In this document: positions 48,281 to 58,661 of the stretch, piece by piece
How the letters are laid out: the number at the start of each line of letters is the position of its first letter
How positions within the stretch are numbered: the stretch's first letter is position 1
Source of the DNA: Solimonas soli DSM 21787
GTDB lineage: Bacteria; Pseudomonadota; Gammaproteobacteria; Nevskiales; Nevskiaceae
DNA: 64,000 bases
Reading direction: 5' to 3'
Assembly: GCF_000474945.1 (NCBI RefSeq)
Contig: NZ_AXDW01000015.1
Coordinates: 88,234 to 152,233 of the forward strand
Translations under genes and position numbers: made by a program
The notes under the pieces: model-generated
What the model saw: only the letters and a program-made list of their open reading frames with translations
Databases searched by the model: none
Told to the model about the DNA's origin: nothing

Positions 48281-49291
48281 TCAGCGTTTCGCGTAGATCT
48301 GGTCGAACACGCCGCCGTCGGCGAAGTGCGTGGCCTGCGCCTGCGGCCAGCCGCCGAAGGCCGCGTCGACGCTGAACGCGTTCACCGCCGGGAACCGCTC
48401 GGCGTACTTCTTGAGCACGGCCTCGTCGAGCGGACGCAGATCGTTCCTGGCGATGATTTCCTGGCCGGCCTCGCTGAAGTGCCAAGCGAGATAGGCCTTC
48501 GCCAGTTTCTCGTGGCCCTTCTTCGCTGCGTACTTGTCGACCACGGCGACCGGGTTGTCGGCACGCACCGTGACCGACGGCACCACGACCTCGAACTTGT
48601 CCGGACCGAGTTCCTTCTGGATCAGGCGGATCTCGTTCTCGAAGGTCAGCAGGGCATCGCCGATGCCGCGCTGCGCGAAGGTGGTGGTCGCGCCGCGGCC
48701 GCCGGTGTCGAGCACCGGCACGTTGCCGAACAGCCGGGTCACGAACGCGCGCGCGCTCTGCTCGCTGCCGCCGGGCTGTTGCAGCGCGTACTGCCAGGCC
48801 GCGAGATAGCTGTAGCGGCCGTTGCCGGACGTCTTCGGATTGGGAATGACGATCTGCACGCCGGGCTTCACCAGATCGTTCCAGTCGCGGATGTGTTTCG
48901 GATTGCCCTTGCGCACCAGGAACAGGATCGGCGACCACGAAGGGCTGGCGCCATGCGGATACTTCGCCGCCCAGTCCTTGCCGAGGATGCCGGCCCTGGC
49001 GATGGCGTCGATGTCGAGCGGGTTGTTCATCGTCACCACGTCGGCTTCGAGACCGTCGATCACCGAGCGCGCCTGCTTGCTTGAGCCGCCGTGCGACTGG
49101 TCGATGTCGACGCTCGCGCCGGTCCTGGTCTTCCAGTCGGCGACGAAGGCCGGATTGAAGTCGCGGTAGAAGTTGCGCGCGACGTCGTAGGAGACGTTCA
49201 GCAGCGGCGTGTCGGCCCGCGCCAGCGGCGCGGCGGCGCCGAGCAGGGCGGCGAGGATGAACGTCAAGCGGCGGGCATTCATGGCGGTCAT
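48281..49291 (-). CDS. sbp: Sulfate-binding periplasmic protein (first copy)
   Basis: 336 residues with a signal peptide cleaved near PLARADT. LLNVSYDVARNFYRDFN, QSHGGSSKQARSVIDGL and NPKTSGNGRYSYLAAW are the sulfate-contacting segments of Sbp. It delivers sulfate to CysTW. It ends [18 protein letters not shown], as does the second copy at 50537, with which it is clearly homologous but not close to identical. An alternative ATG lies three codons in (49282). No clear RBS precedes either. Confidence 0.93.
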   Translation of the reverse strand: MTAMNARRLTFILAALLGAAAPLARADTPLLNVSYDVARNFYRDFNPAFVADWKTRTGASVDIDQSHGGSSKQARSVIDGLEADVVTMNNPLDIDAIARAGILGKDWAAKYPHGASPSWSPILFLVRKGNPKHIRDWNDLVKPGVQIVIPNPKTSGNGRYSYLAAWQYALQQPGGSEQSARAFVTRLFGNVPVLDTGGRGATTTFAQRGIGDALLTFENEIRLIQKELGPDKFEVVVPSVTVRADNPVAVVDKYAAKKGHEKLAKAYLAWHFSEAGQEIIARNDLRPLDEAVLKKYAERFPAVNAFSVDAAFGGWPQAQATHFADGGVFDQIYAKR

Positions 49292-49310
49292 GTGGTGTCG
49301 TGGTGGCGCA

Positions 49311-49934
49311 TCACACGAAGCGCAGTTCGTGCGCGCCGTATTGCTGCTCCTGCGGCTGCAGCGGTTGTGCGAGCGGAAACAGCTTGCGGTCGAGCCAGCG
49401 CGTGTTGCTGATCCACAGGCCGTCGATCTCGACGCCGTGCGCGCGGTTGACGAGCACGATGCGGCGCAGGCGCTGATCGAGCAGCGCCAGCTTGTTTTCC
49501 GGCTTGAGGCCGTGTTCGAGGATCTGGATGAAGGCGTAGTCGCTGAGCAGGCCGGGATGGCGCTGCGCGAGCGGGCGCAGCACGTCGCTGACGAAATGCC
49601 AGGTGTCCGATTTGCCGGGCACGCGCGTTTCCAGCCGCAGCGTGCCGTTGTGCATCAGCCACACGCCGTCGACGATCTTGAACGGATGCACGTTGTCGAG
49701 CCCGCTGCCGCCCTTGGTCTGGCGGCGCAGGTGCAGCACGTATTCGGCGCCGCGGTGCACGCGCTCGACGTCGAGCAGTTCGTCGACGTTGACGATGGCG
49801 CGCTTCTCGATCACGGTGCGGCCGCCCTCGTCGAAACCCATCAGGCCCCAGCCCTCGGCGTTGTGCACGGCGGCGGCGGCGAGCAGGTCGGCGGGAATCT
49901 CGGCACCGGCCGGCTTGTGGATGATCAGGCACAT
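49311..49934 (-). CDS. Class II glutamine amidotransferase-like (Ntn hydrolase) protein
   Basis: 207 residues starting MCLIIHKPAG; the Cys at position 2 would become the N-terminal nucleophile after Met removal, as in class II amidotransferases. AEGWGLMGFDEGG and MHNGTLRL (the GTLxN-type loop) and DTWHFVSDVLRPL support the fold. There is no synthase domain, so acceptor and product are unknown. GGAGG lies 8 nt upstream. The gene lies between the Mop genes and sbp in the sulfate operon, an unusual place for such a protein. Confidence 0.75.
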   Translation of the reverse strand: MCLIIHKPAGAEIPADLLAAAAVHNAEGWGLMGFDEGGRTVIEKRAIVNVDELLDVERVHRGAEYVLHLRRQTKGGSGLDNVHPFKIVDGVWLMHNGTLRLETRVPGKSDTWHFVSDVLRPLAQRHPGLLSDYAFIQILEHGLKPENKLALLDQRLRRIVLVNRAHGVEIDGLWISNTRWLDRKLFPLAQPLQPQEQQYGAHELRFV

Positions 49935-49948
49935 CGCGGCGTCCTCCG

Positions 49949-50167
49949 TTAGCTCAGCTTGGCGACCAGCACTTCGGTCGCCTTGAAGATCGCCAGCACG
50001 TCGCTGCCGATGCGCAGCGGCAGGCGGTCGACCGAACTCGTCGTGACGACGGCGCTGATGATGCCGGCGGGCGTCTCGACCTCGATCTCCGACATCACCG
50101 GGCTGCGATGGATCGCGACGATGCTGCCCTTGAACTGATTGCGGGTATTGATGGCGGTGACGCTCAC
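49949..50167 (-). CDS. Molbindin-like TOBE (Mop) protein, copy 1
   Basis: 72 residues, a single Mop/TOBE domain: SVTAINTRNQFKGSIVAIHR and ISAVVTTSSVDRLPLRIGSD. Such proteins oligomerise and bind molybdate, tungstate or related oxyanions in the cytosol. The start is a GTG at 50167 with GGAGG 7 nt upstream. It shares about 75-80% identity with copy 2 directly upstream, so a recent tandem duplication is likely. Confidence 0.9.
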   Translation of the reverse strand: MSVTAINTRNQFKGSIVAIHRSPVMSEIEVETPAGIISAVVTTSSVDRLPLRIGSDVLAIFKATEVLVAKLS

Positions 50168-50220
50168 GGCGATGCCTCCGTTTCTGGGACCTTTTGCGGA
50201 AAGAGCGGGCGGCAGCGGCT

Positions 50221-50451
50221 TCAGGCGGCCTGATCGCCGATCTTCGCGATCAGCACTTCGGTGGCCTTGAACAGCGCCAGCGCGCTGTCGCCGATGCGCA
50301 GGCTCAGGCGGTCGATCGAGCTCGTGGTGACCACGGCGCTGATCACGCCGGCCGGCGTTTCGATCTCGACTTCCGAGACCACCGGGCCGCGATTGATCGC
50401 GACGACGCTGCCCTTGAACTGGTTGCGGGTGTTGATCGCGGTGACGGACAT
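50221..50451 (-). CDS. Molbindin-like TOBE (Mop) protein, copy 2
   Basis: 76 residues, the same Mop domain as copy 1 with the same first 14 residues (SVTAINTRNQFKG) and a slightly longer end (KIGDQAA). Changes between the copies are mostly conservative (I/V, H/N, S/A). It lies directly downstream of a strong terminator after the second sulfate-binding protein, so it needs read-through or its own promoter. Confidence 0.9.
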   Translation of the reverse strand: MSVTAINTRNQFKGSVVAINRGPVVSEVEIETPAGVISAVVTTSSIDRLSLRIGDSALALFKATEVLIAKIGDQAA

Positions 50452-50475
50452 GGGGGAAGTTCCGGTTAGGGAGTG

Positions 50476-50524
50476 AAAAAAGGGGCGGCGGGGCGGCTGA
50501 AAAGCTTCAGCAGTCCCCGCCCGC
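50476..50524 (-). terminator. Rho-independent terminator after the second sulfate-binding gene
   Basis: Reading leftwards, a long GC-rich stem with GGCGGGG and CCCCGCC arms and an inner GCTGAA/TTCAGC stem is followed by six T residues (50481-50476). It lies 13 bp beyond the stop at 50537. It should cut the leftward transcript into an abundant porin/Sbp part and a weaker distal part. Confidence 0.75.
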
Positions 50525-50536
50525 CACCGGGAGCGC

Positions 50537-51538
50537 TCAGTTCTTCAGGTAAATCTGGTCGAACACGCCGCCGTCGGCGAAGTGCGTCTGCTGCGCCTTG
50601 GTCCAGCCGCCGAAGTCGGCGATCGTGACGAGCGGAATCTTCGGGAAGACGTTGGCGTACTTCGCGGCGATGGCCGGATTGATCGGCCGGTAGTGGTTCC
50701 TGGCGATGATCTCCTGCGCCTCGTCGGTGTAGAGATACTTCAGATACGCCTCGGCCACCTTGCGCGTGCCTTTCTTGTCGACGTTCTTGTCGACGACCGC
50801 GACCGGCGGCTCGGCGAGGATCGAGATCGACGGCGCGACGATCTCGAACTTGTCGGCGCCGAATTCCTCGAGCGACAGGAAGGCCTCGTTCTCCCAGGCC
50901 AGCAACACGTCGCCGATGCCGCGCTGCACGAAGGTCGTGGTCGCGCCGCGAGCGCCGGTGTCGAGCACCGGCGCGTTCTTGAACAGCGCCTTGATGTACT
51001 CGCGCGCCTTGGCGTCGTCGCCGTTGTTCTTCTTCAGCGCATACGCATACGCCGCGAGGTAGTTCCAGCGCGCGCCGCCCGAGGTCTTCGGATTCGGCGT
51101 GACGACGCTGATGCCCGGCTTCACGAGGTCATCCCAGTCCTTGATCTTCTTCGGGTTGCCCTTGCGCACCAGGAACACGATGGTCGAGGTGTACGGCGCC
51201 GAGTTGTTCGGCAGACGCGACTGCCAGTTGTCCGGCAGCGACTTGGCGTTCTTGGCGATCGCATCGATGTCGGCAGCCAGCGCCAGCGTCACTACGTCGG
51301 CGTCGAGGCCGTCGATGACGGCGCGGGCCTGCTTGCCCGAGCCGCCATGCGACTGCTGGATCGTCACCGTGTCGCCGGTCTTGGCCTTGTAGTCGGCGGC
51401 GAAGGCGGTGTTGACGGCCTTGTAGAGCTCGCGCGTCGGATCGTAGGAAACGTTGAGCAGATCGTATGAAGCGGCGTGGGCCGAGAGCGGCAGCGTCAGC
51501 GCAGCCGCAATCGTGAGGAACAATGATTTCTTGATCAT
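50537..51538 (-). CDS. sbp: Sulfate-binding periplasmic protein (second copy)
   Basis: 333 residues with a signal peptide cleaved near [42 protein letters not shown] and [16 protein letters not shown] are the ligand-binding segments. It is a paralogue of the protein at 48281; the two may differ in affinity or in preference for sulfate or thiosulfate. AGGAG precedes the ATG. It follows the porin gene by 26 bp and is followed by a strong terminator, so porin and binding protein form the highly expressed part of the locus. Confidence 0.93.
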   Translation of the reverse strand: MIKKSLFLTIAAALTLPLSAHAASYDLLNVSYDPTRELYKAVNTAFAADYKAKTGDTVTIQQSHGGSGKQARAVIDGLDADVVTLALAADIDAIAKNAKSLPDNWQSRLPNNSAPYTSTIVFLVRKGNPKKIKDWDDLVKPGISVVTPNPKTSGGARWNYLAAYAYALKKNNGDDAKAREYIKALFKNAPVLDTGARGATTTFVQRGIGDVLLAWENEAFLSLEEFGADKFEIVAPSISILAEPPVAVVDKNVDKKGTRKVAEAYLKYLYTDEAQEIIARNHYRPINPAIAAKYANVFPKIPLVTIADFGGWTKAQQTHFADGGVFDQIYLKN

Positions 51539-51564
51539 GATGATCTCCTGGCGTTCGTCCGGGT

Positions 51565-52926
51565 TCAGAACGCGACTTGGAAGCGGGTGAACAGCAGCTT
51601 TTCGTCTTCGCGGTCGCCGGTCGTGGCGCCACCGTCGAAGCTGGTCTGCGAATAGGTCAGCGCGATCTTCAGATTGTTGATGGGATACCAGTTGGCGCCA
51701 GCCGCCCAGGTCGTCGCCTTGCTCGCCGACTTGGTGATGTCAGCGTAGGTCTTGTTCGTGAAGGCATCGTTGTCGACGTCGAGTACGCCGTAGCGCGCAA
51801 CCAGTTCCCAAGCGCCTACGCCACCCTGTGTGATCGAATTCTTCGGCTTGGTCAGGCCGGTGTAACTCGCATCCTCACCAGTCAATAGATAGTTCGCAAC
51901 CGCCTGCCATGCTTTGTTGTCGAGCTTTTCATGGGCGGCAGCATTCGCGACTTCCTGCTTGGCGACGATGTACTCGGCGAGCAGACCGAAGCTGTTGCGG
52001 TAGTAGTACGCCTGCGGGCTGATGCGCGTTTCGGCGCCGTCGTAGGTAACCGCCGTCTGGTAATTGAAGAAGGTGTTCTGCCCCGGCGTGCGGTACTTCA
52101 CCTGGCTGGAATCACCGTTGCCCAGCTTCTCGCCATACGAGCCACCGACACCGAGGCCAAGTCCCTGGAACAATCCCGGGCTGTTCTTGAACGGTTCGGT
52201 GAACAGACGCGCCGCCACTTCCTTGCGATTGTCGCCTGAGCTGTTGGTGCTGCCTGACTGTTGCGTGCCGTCGCGGCCGTCAGGCGCGCCATTGAACACA
52301 CCCAGCGCATAGGTGGTGGTGCTCGACAGGAACGCGCCACCGAACTGCAGACCAATGTCACGGTTCGGGCCGAGTTCGGTCGGGAAGCCGCGTTCGTTGA
52401 ACACGGTTGCCGAGCTGGCCTGCAGGTTTTCGAGCACGACCGGCGCCTTGAACTTACCGGCACGAGCGTAGAACGCCGGATCGATGCGCCATTCGCCGTA
52501 CACGTCGGAGACTTCCGGCGAGTCCTTTCCGAAGTTCGGCTGGATGCGGAAGAACAGTGCCTTGCCGAGCGTCAGTTCGAAGGTCGGCTCGACGCGGCGC
52601 ATCAGGAAACCGTCGCCGGTACGCGGCGCCTTGTCGTCGACGAACCAGCGGCCGTCGGCCTGCAGCAGGCCGCGGAACTTGAATTCGTAGTCGCCCTTGG
52701 CCGACTTGATGCTGAAACCCTTTTCGTTGGCCGAAACGGTCGCGCTGTCCTTGGCCTTGGCGTCGCTTTCTTCCTTCTGGATCTCGAGCTGGCGCTCGAG
52801 GACCTTGATGCGCTGGTCGAGGTCTTCGACCGACGGTGCCGCTTCCTGGGCGTATGCCGTACCGGCAACCGCGACGAGCGGCAGCAGTGCGAGACCCTGG
52901 AACCCCCTCTTGAGATGCTTCGACAT
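51565..52926 (-). CDS. OprP/OprO-type outer-membrane porin
   Basis: 453 residues with a signal peptide ending GTAYAQEA, then a coiled-coil stretch ([20 protein letters not shown]) that should trimerise, and a barrel of the phosphate-selective porin O/P family ([15 protein letters not shown], final strand ending LFTRFQVAF). Family members take up phosphate or polyphosphate; the place at the head of a sulfate operon suggests sulfate or another oxyanion. GGGAG lies about 9 nt before the ATG at 52926. A palindromic LysR-type site lies about 90 bp upstream. Confidence 0.88.
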   Translation of the reverse strand: MSKHLKRGFQGLALLPLVAVAGTAYAQEAAPSVEDLDQRIKVLERQLEIQKEESDAKAKDSATVSANEKGFSIKSAKGDYEFKFRGLLQADGRWFVDDKAPRTGDGFLMRRVEPTFELTLGKALFFRIQPNFGKDSPEVSDVYGEWRIDPAFYARAGKFKAPVVLENLQASSATVFNERGFPTELGPNRDIGLQFGGAFLSSTTTYALGVFNGAPDGRDGTQQSGSTNSSGDNRKEVAARLFTEPFKNSPGLFQGLGLGVGGSYGEKLGNGDSSQVKYRTPGQNTFFNYQTAVTYDGAETRISPQAYYYRNSFGLLAEYIVAKQEVANAAAHEKLDNKAWQAVANYLLTGEDASYTGLTKPKNSITQGGVGAWELVARYGVLDVDNDAFTNKTYADITKSASKATTWAAGANWYPINNLKIALTYSQTSFDGGATTGDREDEKLLFTRFQVAF

Positions 52927-53011
52927 GAAACGCGACTCCCTCGTCACGGTGTTGGAAAGTGCGCGCATGGTGCCGAGCGACAACCTCGACGTAAAAGAAT
53001 AAATAAGGCTT

Positions 53012-53036
53012 CTTATATTCCTGTAAGCGATATAAG
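53012..53036 (-). promoter_or_regulatory. T-N11-A palindrome, candidate CysB/LysR-type operator
   Basis: CTTATAT (53012-53018), an 11-nt spacer and ATATAAG (53030-53036): a perfect 7-bp inverted repeat with the T-N11-A form of LysR-family sites. It lies 86-110 bp before the porin start. Leftwards, a TTACAG/TTTATT pair with 17-bp spacing begins within it and could be the promoter. CysB is the expected sulfur regulator, but it is not encoded here. Confidence 0.5.
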
Positions 53037-53041
53037 AGTGT

Positions 53042-53072
53042 AAAAAAAGGCCGCCGATGGCAGGCGGCGGCC
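53042..53072 (-). terminator. Rho-independent terminator of the bkd operon
   Basis: Reading leftwards, GGCCGCC (53072-53066) and GGCGGCC (53055-53049) form the stem and seven T residues follow (53048-53042). It begins 23 bp beyond the E2 stop at 53096 and ends just before the sulfate promoter region. Confidence 0.8.
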
Positions 53073-53095
53073 GAGGGACGGGGGCGCGCGGACGC

Positions 53096-54325
53096 TCAGT
53101 CGATGAAGAGAGTCGCCGGATGCTCGAGCAGGGCTTTGACGCGCTGGATGAACTGCGCGGCATCGTAGCCGTCGACCATGCGGTGATCGAAGGACGAGGA
53201 CAGATTCATCATCGTGCGCACCACGATCTGGCCGTGGCGCACGACGGGCCGCTCGACGAGCTTGTTGACGCCGATGATCGCCACTTCCGGCGCATTGATG
53301 ACCGGCGTGGTGACGATGCCACCGAGCGCGCCGAGGCTGGTGACGGTGATCGTCGAGCCGGACAGCTCCTCGCGCTTGGCCTTGCCGCTGCGCGCCGCGT
53401 CGGCCAGCCGGCGGATTTCGGCGGCGCGGGCCCAGAGATCGAGGCGCTGCGCATGGCGCAGCACCGGCACGACCAGGCCGTTCGGCGTCTGCGTGGCGAT
53501 GCCGACGTGCAGCGCGCGATGCCGCGAGACGACGCCGGCTTCGTCGTCATAGGTCGCGTTGACCTGCGGGAAGGCCGGCACCGCCCTGACCAGGGCCTGG
53601 ATCAGCAGCGGCAGCAGCGTCAGCTTGCCGCGGTCCTTGTGCGTCTCGTTGAGATGCTGGCGCAACGCTTCGAGCTCGGTGACGTCGACTTCCTCGACGT
53701 ACGCGAAATGCGGAATGCGTTGCTTGGCGCGCTGCATCGCCTCGGCGATCTTGCGGCGCAGGCCGATGATCTTGATCGACTCGACGGCGTCGTCGTCGAC
53801 CGCCGTGGCGCGCGGCGGCGCGGCGTGGCGTTCGACGTCTTCGCGCGTGACGCGGCCCGACGGCCCGCTCGCCGTGACCTGGGCGATGTCGACGCCGAGT
53901 TCGCGGGCGCGCTTGCGCGTGGCCGGCGAAGCGGCGACCGGCAGCCCCTCCCGGGCTCGCGGTTCCGAGGCGTGCGGCGGCGCGCTGTCGTCGGCTGACG
54001 CGGCCTTGGCGGCGACGGGGTTGAAGACCGCCGCGCCATGTGTCGCGGCCGCGACCGGCGCGTCGTCGTCCGCCGCTTCATCGCTCACTTCCAGGGTCAC
54101 CAGCGCGCCGCCGACCGGAATCTTGTCGCCCGGTGCGCCATGGATCTGCACCACGCGACCGGCGACCGGCGACGACAGTTCGACGGCAGCCTTGTCGGTC
54201 AGCATGTCGATCAGCTGCTGGTCCTCGGCGATGACGTCGCCGACCGCGACGTGCAGCTGCGCAATCTCCGATTCGGCGATGCCTTCGCCGATGTCCGGCA
54301 GCTTGAAGACGAAGGTCTTGGCCAT
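53096..54325 (-). CDS. bkdB: Branched-chain keto-acid dehydrogenase E2 (lipoamide acyltransferase)
   Basis: 409 residues. An N-terminal lipoyl domain (residues 4-80) has its Lys in DMLTDKAAVELSSP; a linker follows; residues 130-165 are the E1/E3-binding domain (ASPATRKRARELGVDIAQV); residues 180-409 are the acyltransferase core ending SSFDHRMVDGYDAAQFIQ with the catalytic His. It moves acyl groups to CoA in the complex that degrades Val, Leu and Ile. Its ATG overlaps the E1 beta stop (ATGA). No E3 gene follows, so a shared dihydrolipoamide dehydrogenase must be used. Confidence 0.92.
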   Translation of the reverse strand: MAKTFVFKLPDIGEGIAESEIAQLHVAVGDVIAEDQQLIDMLTDKAAVELSSPVAGRVVQIHGAPGDKIPVGGALVTLEVSDEAADDDAPVAAATHGAAVFNPVAAKAASADDSAPPHASEPRAREGLPVAASPATRKRARELGVDIAQVTASGPSGRVTREDVERHAAPPRATAVDDDAVESIKIIGLRRKIAEAMQRAKQRIPHFAYVEEVDVTELEALRQHLNETHKDRGKLTLLPLLIQALVRAVPAFPQVNATYDDEAGVVSRHRALHVGIATQTPNGLVVPVLRHAQRLDLWARAAEIRRLADAARSGKAKREELSGSTITVTSLGALGGIVTTPVINAPEVAIIGVNKLVERPVVRHGQIVVRTMMNLSSSFDHRMVDGYDAAQFIQRVKALLEHPATLFID

Positions 54326-55341
54326 CACGCGGTCTCCATCGTGCGCTTCAGCGCCGCGGCGACGCGGGCCGGGCCGGGGAAATAATCCCATTCGAGCGCG
54401 TGCGGGTAGGGCGTGTCCCAGCCGGTGACGCGCTCGATCGGCGCCTCGAGATGCCAGAAGCACTGCTCCTGCACCATCGCCGACAATTCGGCGCCGTAGC
54501 CGCCGGTGCGCGTCGCCTCGTGGACGATCACGCAGCGGCCGGTGCGCTTGACCGAGGCTTCGATTGTTTCCAGGTCGACCGGCAGCAGCGAGCGCAGGTC
54601 GATGACCTCGGCATCGACGCCGGATTCCTCGGCGGCGGCCAGGCACACGTGCACCATCGTGCCGTAGCACAGCACCGTCACCTCGTTGCCGGGCCGCACG
54701 ATCGAGGCCTTGCCGAGCTCGATGCGGTAATGGCCCTCCGGCACCTCGGCCAGCGCGTGGCCGGCCCAGGATTTCAGCGGGCGATCGTGATGGCCGTCGA
54801 ACGGCCCGTTGTAGAGGCGCTTGGGCTCGAAGAAGATCACCGGATCGTCGTCCTCGATCGCCGCGATCAGCAGGCCCTTGGCATCGTAGGGATTGCTCGG
54901 CATCACCGTCTTCAGGCCGCAGACGTGCGTGAAGATGCCTTCCGGGCTCTGGCTGTGCGTCTGCCCGCCGAAGATGCCGCCGCCGCAGGGCGAGCGCACC
55001 GTCAGCGGCGCCCAGTACTGGCCGGCCGAGCGATGGCGCAGGCGCGCCGCCTCGGAGACGAGCTGGTCGAAGGCCGGATAGATGTAGTCGGCGAACTGCA
55101 CTTCGACGACCGGGCGCAGACCGTAGGCGCCCATGCCGATCGCCGTGCCGAGGATGCCGCCCTCGGCGATCGGCGTGTCGAACACGCGCGTCCGGCCGTA
55201 CTTCTTCTGCAGGCCGGCGGTGGCGCGGAACACGCCGCCGAAGTAGCCGACGTCCTCGCCGAACACCACGACGTTGTCGTCGCGCTGCATCGTCACGTCC
55301 ATCGCCGAGTTGATGGCCTGGATCATGTTCATCGTCGCCAT
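54325..55341 (-). CDS. bkdA2: Branched-chain keto-acid dehydrogenase E1 beta
   Basis: 338 residues of the transketolase-like E1 beta family: VVFGEDVGYFGGVFRAT, FDTPIAEGGILGTAIGMG and VEVQFADYIYPAFDQLVSE are conserved active-site and interface segments, and the C-terminal half has CVIVHEATRTGGYGAELSA. With E1 alpha and ThDP it decarboxylates branched-chain 2-keto acids. Two nucleotides separate it from E1 alpha and it overlaps E2. Confidence 0.93.
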   Translation of the reverse strand: MATMNMIQAINSAMDVTMQRDDNVVVFGEDVGYFGGVFRATAGLQKKYGRTRVFDTPIAEGGILGTAIGMGAYGLRPVVEVQFADYIYPAFDQLVSEAARLRHRSAGQYWAPLTVRSPCGGGIFGGQTHSQSPEGIFTHVCGLKTVMPSNPYDAKGLLIAAIEDDDPVIFFEPKRLYNGPFDGHHDRPLKSWAGHALAEVPEGHYRIELGKASIVRPGNEVTVLCYGTMVHVCLAAAEESGVDAEVIDLRSLLPVDLETIEASVKRTGRCVIVHEATRTGGYGAELSAMVQEQCFWHLEAPIERVTGWDTPYPHALEWDYFPGPARVAAALKRTMETA

Positions 55342-55343
55342 GA

Positions 55344-57223
<1,880 letters not shown>

Positions 57224-57295
57224 TTCAGGGCGCGGGTGCCCGGCCGCATGATTCCCTCTTCCGTCGCGTCGCGACGCGCAAGGGGCAGACAGCTT

Positions 57296-57610
57296 TCAAT
57301 AGCGCGGCACCGCCGGATCGATTTCGATCGACCAGGCGTCGATGCCGCCGGCGACGCTGGCGACGTCGCCGAAGCCATTCTTCTCGAGAAAGCGCGCCGC
57401 CAGTTCCGAGCGCACGCCGTGATGGCACAGCGCCGCGATCGGCGCCTGGCGGTCCAGTTCGCCGACGCGCTGCGGCAGCTCGTGCATGGGGATATGCACG
57501 GCGCCGGCGATGCTCGCCAGCGCCAGTTCGTCGGCGCCGCGCACGTCGACGAGCGTCACGGCCTTCGCGTCGAGCAGGGTCTTCAGTTCGGCAACGGAAA
57601 TGGTCTTCAT
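57296..57610 (-). CDS. Single-domain rhodanese-like protein
   Basis: 104 residues. The active-site loop is CHHGVRS with Cys near residue 62, the CxxGxRS pattern of GlpE-like rhodaneses, preceded by LVDVRGADELALASIAGAVH. It transfers sulfane sulfur to a thiophilic acceptor. It is a single gene between bkdR and the DUF2914 gene, transcribed leftwards and converging with bkdR. Confidence 0.92.
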   Translation of the reverse strand: MKTISVAELKTLLDAKAVTLVDVRGADELALASIAGAVHIPMHELPQRVGELDRQAPIAALCHHGVRSELAARFLEKNGFGDVASVAGGIDAWSIEIDPAVPRY

Positions 57611-57650
57611 GCGCGGCAGTGTAGGCGGTGGGGCGGGTGCGCGGTAGCCG

Positions 57651-58661
57651 CTATTCGACGGTGAAGCGCACGATGCCGATCAGCTGATCGCTCTGCGTCA
57701 GCATGCGCACCTGCCAGTGGCCGCGCGGGTCTTCGCCGAAAGCGGTCTTGTGCGTCCAGGTGCGGTAGCCGGCCTCGCGGCTGCCGCTGATCGTGATCGG
57801 TATGCGTTCGACGACGCGGCCGTCGTGCCGCCATTCGTGGACGACCTGCTCGGAGAGGCCGCGCGGCGCGTGGATCGGCGTCCAGGCATACAGACCGTTG
57901 GCGGCGAGATCGGCGGCGCTGATGGTTTCGACGCTCGGCCCGGAGCGACGCGCCTCCGTATCGACGCTCCGGGCGGCGTGCGCGTCGTGGACGCGCAGCG
58001 TCGCCGGTGGAATCGCGAAACGCAGCAGGCTCAGCGCGCCGGCGAGCAGGGCGGCGGCGAGCAGCGCGCCGGGCCAGCGCAACCAGCGCGAGCCGGGCAG
58101 GGCGGCGGCGAAAGCCGGCACTGACACCGCGGCACCGGCGCCGATCGCCAGCCACAGGCTGGTGGCCGTGGTGATCTGCCAGAGCATCGGCGCCGCGGCG
58201 AGCACGGTCGTGAACGCCGCCGCGGCATGGAAGCTCCACAGCAGGCTGCGCCGCGCCACGACGCGGTCGAAGTACAAGGGATCGATCATCGACACCAGTG
58301 CGAACACGCTGACCAGCGCGACGAACAGCACCTGCGCGCTGCGCCACGTCGTCGCCGCCAGGAAGAACGGCAGCGTGAAGAAGAACGACTCCTGATGCAG
58401 GCCCTGCAGCAGATAGCGCACCAGCAGCGGCGAATGGCGCAGCCAGCGGCTGCGCTCGGCGAGGCGCAGCCAGTACGGTTCGAGCACGGCGATCAGCCAG
58501 GTCAGCGGCAGCAGCACGACCAGGGTCTGCGCGACTTTCTCCTGCCGCTGCACCAGCACGAGGCTGGCGACGCCGAGCAGGAAGCTGCCGAGCGCGACGA
58601 GATGCTTGTAACGCCCCCACAGCGCGAGCAAACGCGCCTGGCTGAAAGCCGTCCCGATCAT
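57651..58661 (-). CDS. Membrane protein with C-terminal DUF2914 domain
   Basis: 336 residues. Residues about 15-220 contain seven or eight hydrophobic helices (DUF5924-like), and residues 255-336 form a soluble DUF2914 domain with LYAWTPIHAPRGLSEQVVHE, WRHDGRVVERIPITISGS and GHWQVRMLT, an Ig-like fold facing the periplasm. The function is unknown. Its ATG overlaps the LuxR regulator stop (ATGA), so regulator and membrane protein are co-translated. Confidence 0.8.
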   Translation of the reverse strand: MIGTAFSQARLLALWGRYKHLVALGSFLLGVASLVLVQRQEKVAQTLVVLLPLTWLIAVLEPYWLRLAERSRWLRHSPLLVRYLLQGLHQESFFFTLPFFLAATTWRSAQVLFVALVSVFALVSMIDPLYFDRVVARRSLLWSFHAAAAFTTVLAAAPMLWQITTATSLWLAIGAGAAVSVPAFAAALPGSRWLRWPGALLAAALLAGALSLLRFAIPPATLRVHDAHAARSVDTEARRSGPSVETISAADLAANGLYAWTPIHAPRGLSEQVVHEWRHDGRVVERIPITISGSREAGYRTWTHKTAFGEDPRGHWQVRMLTQSDQLIGIVRFTVE

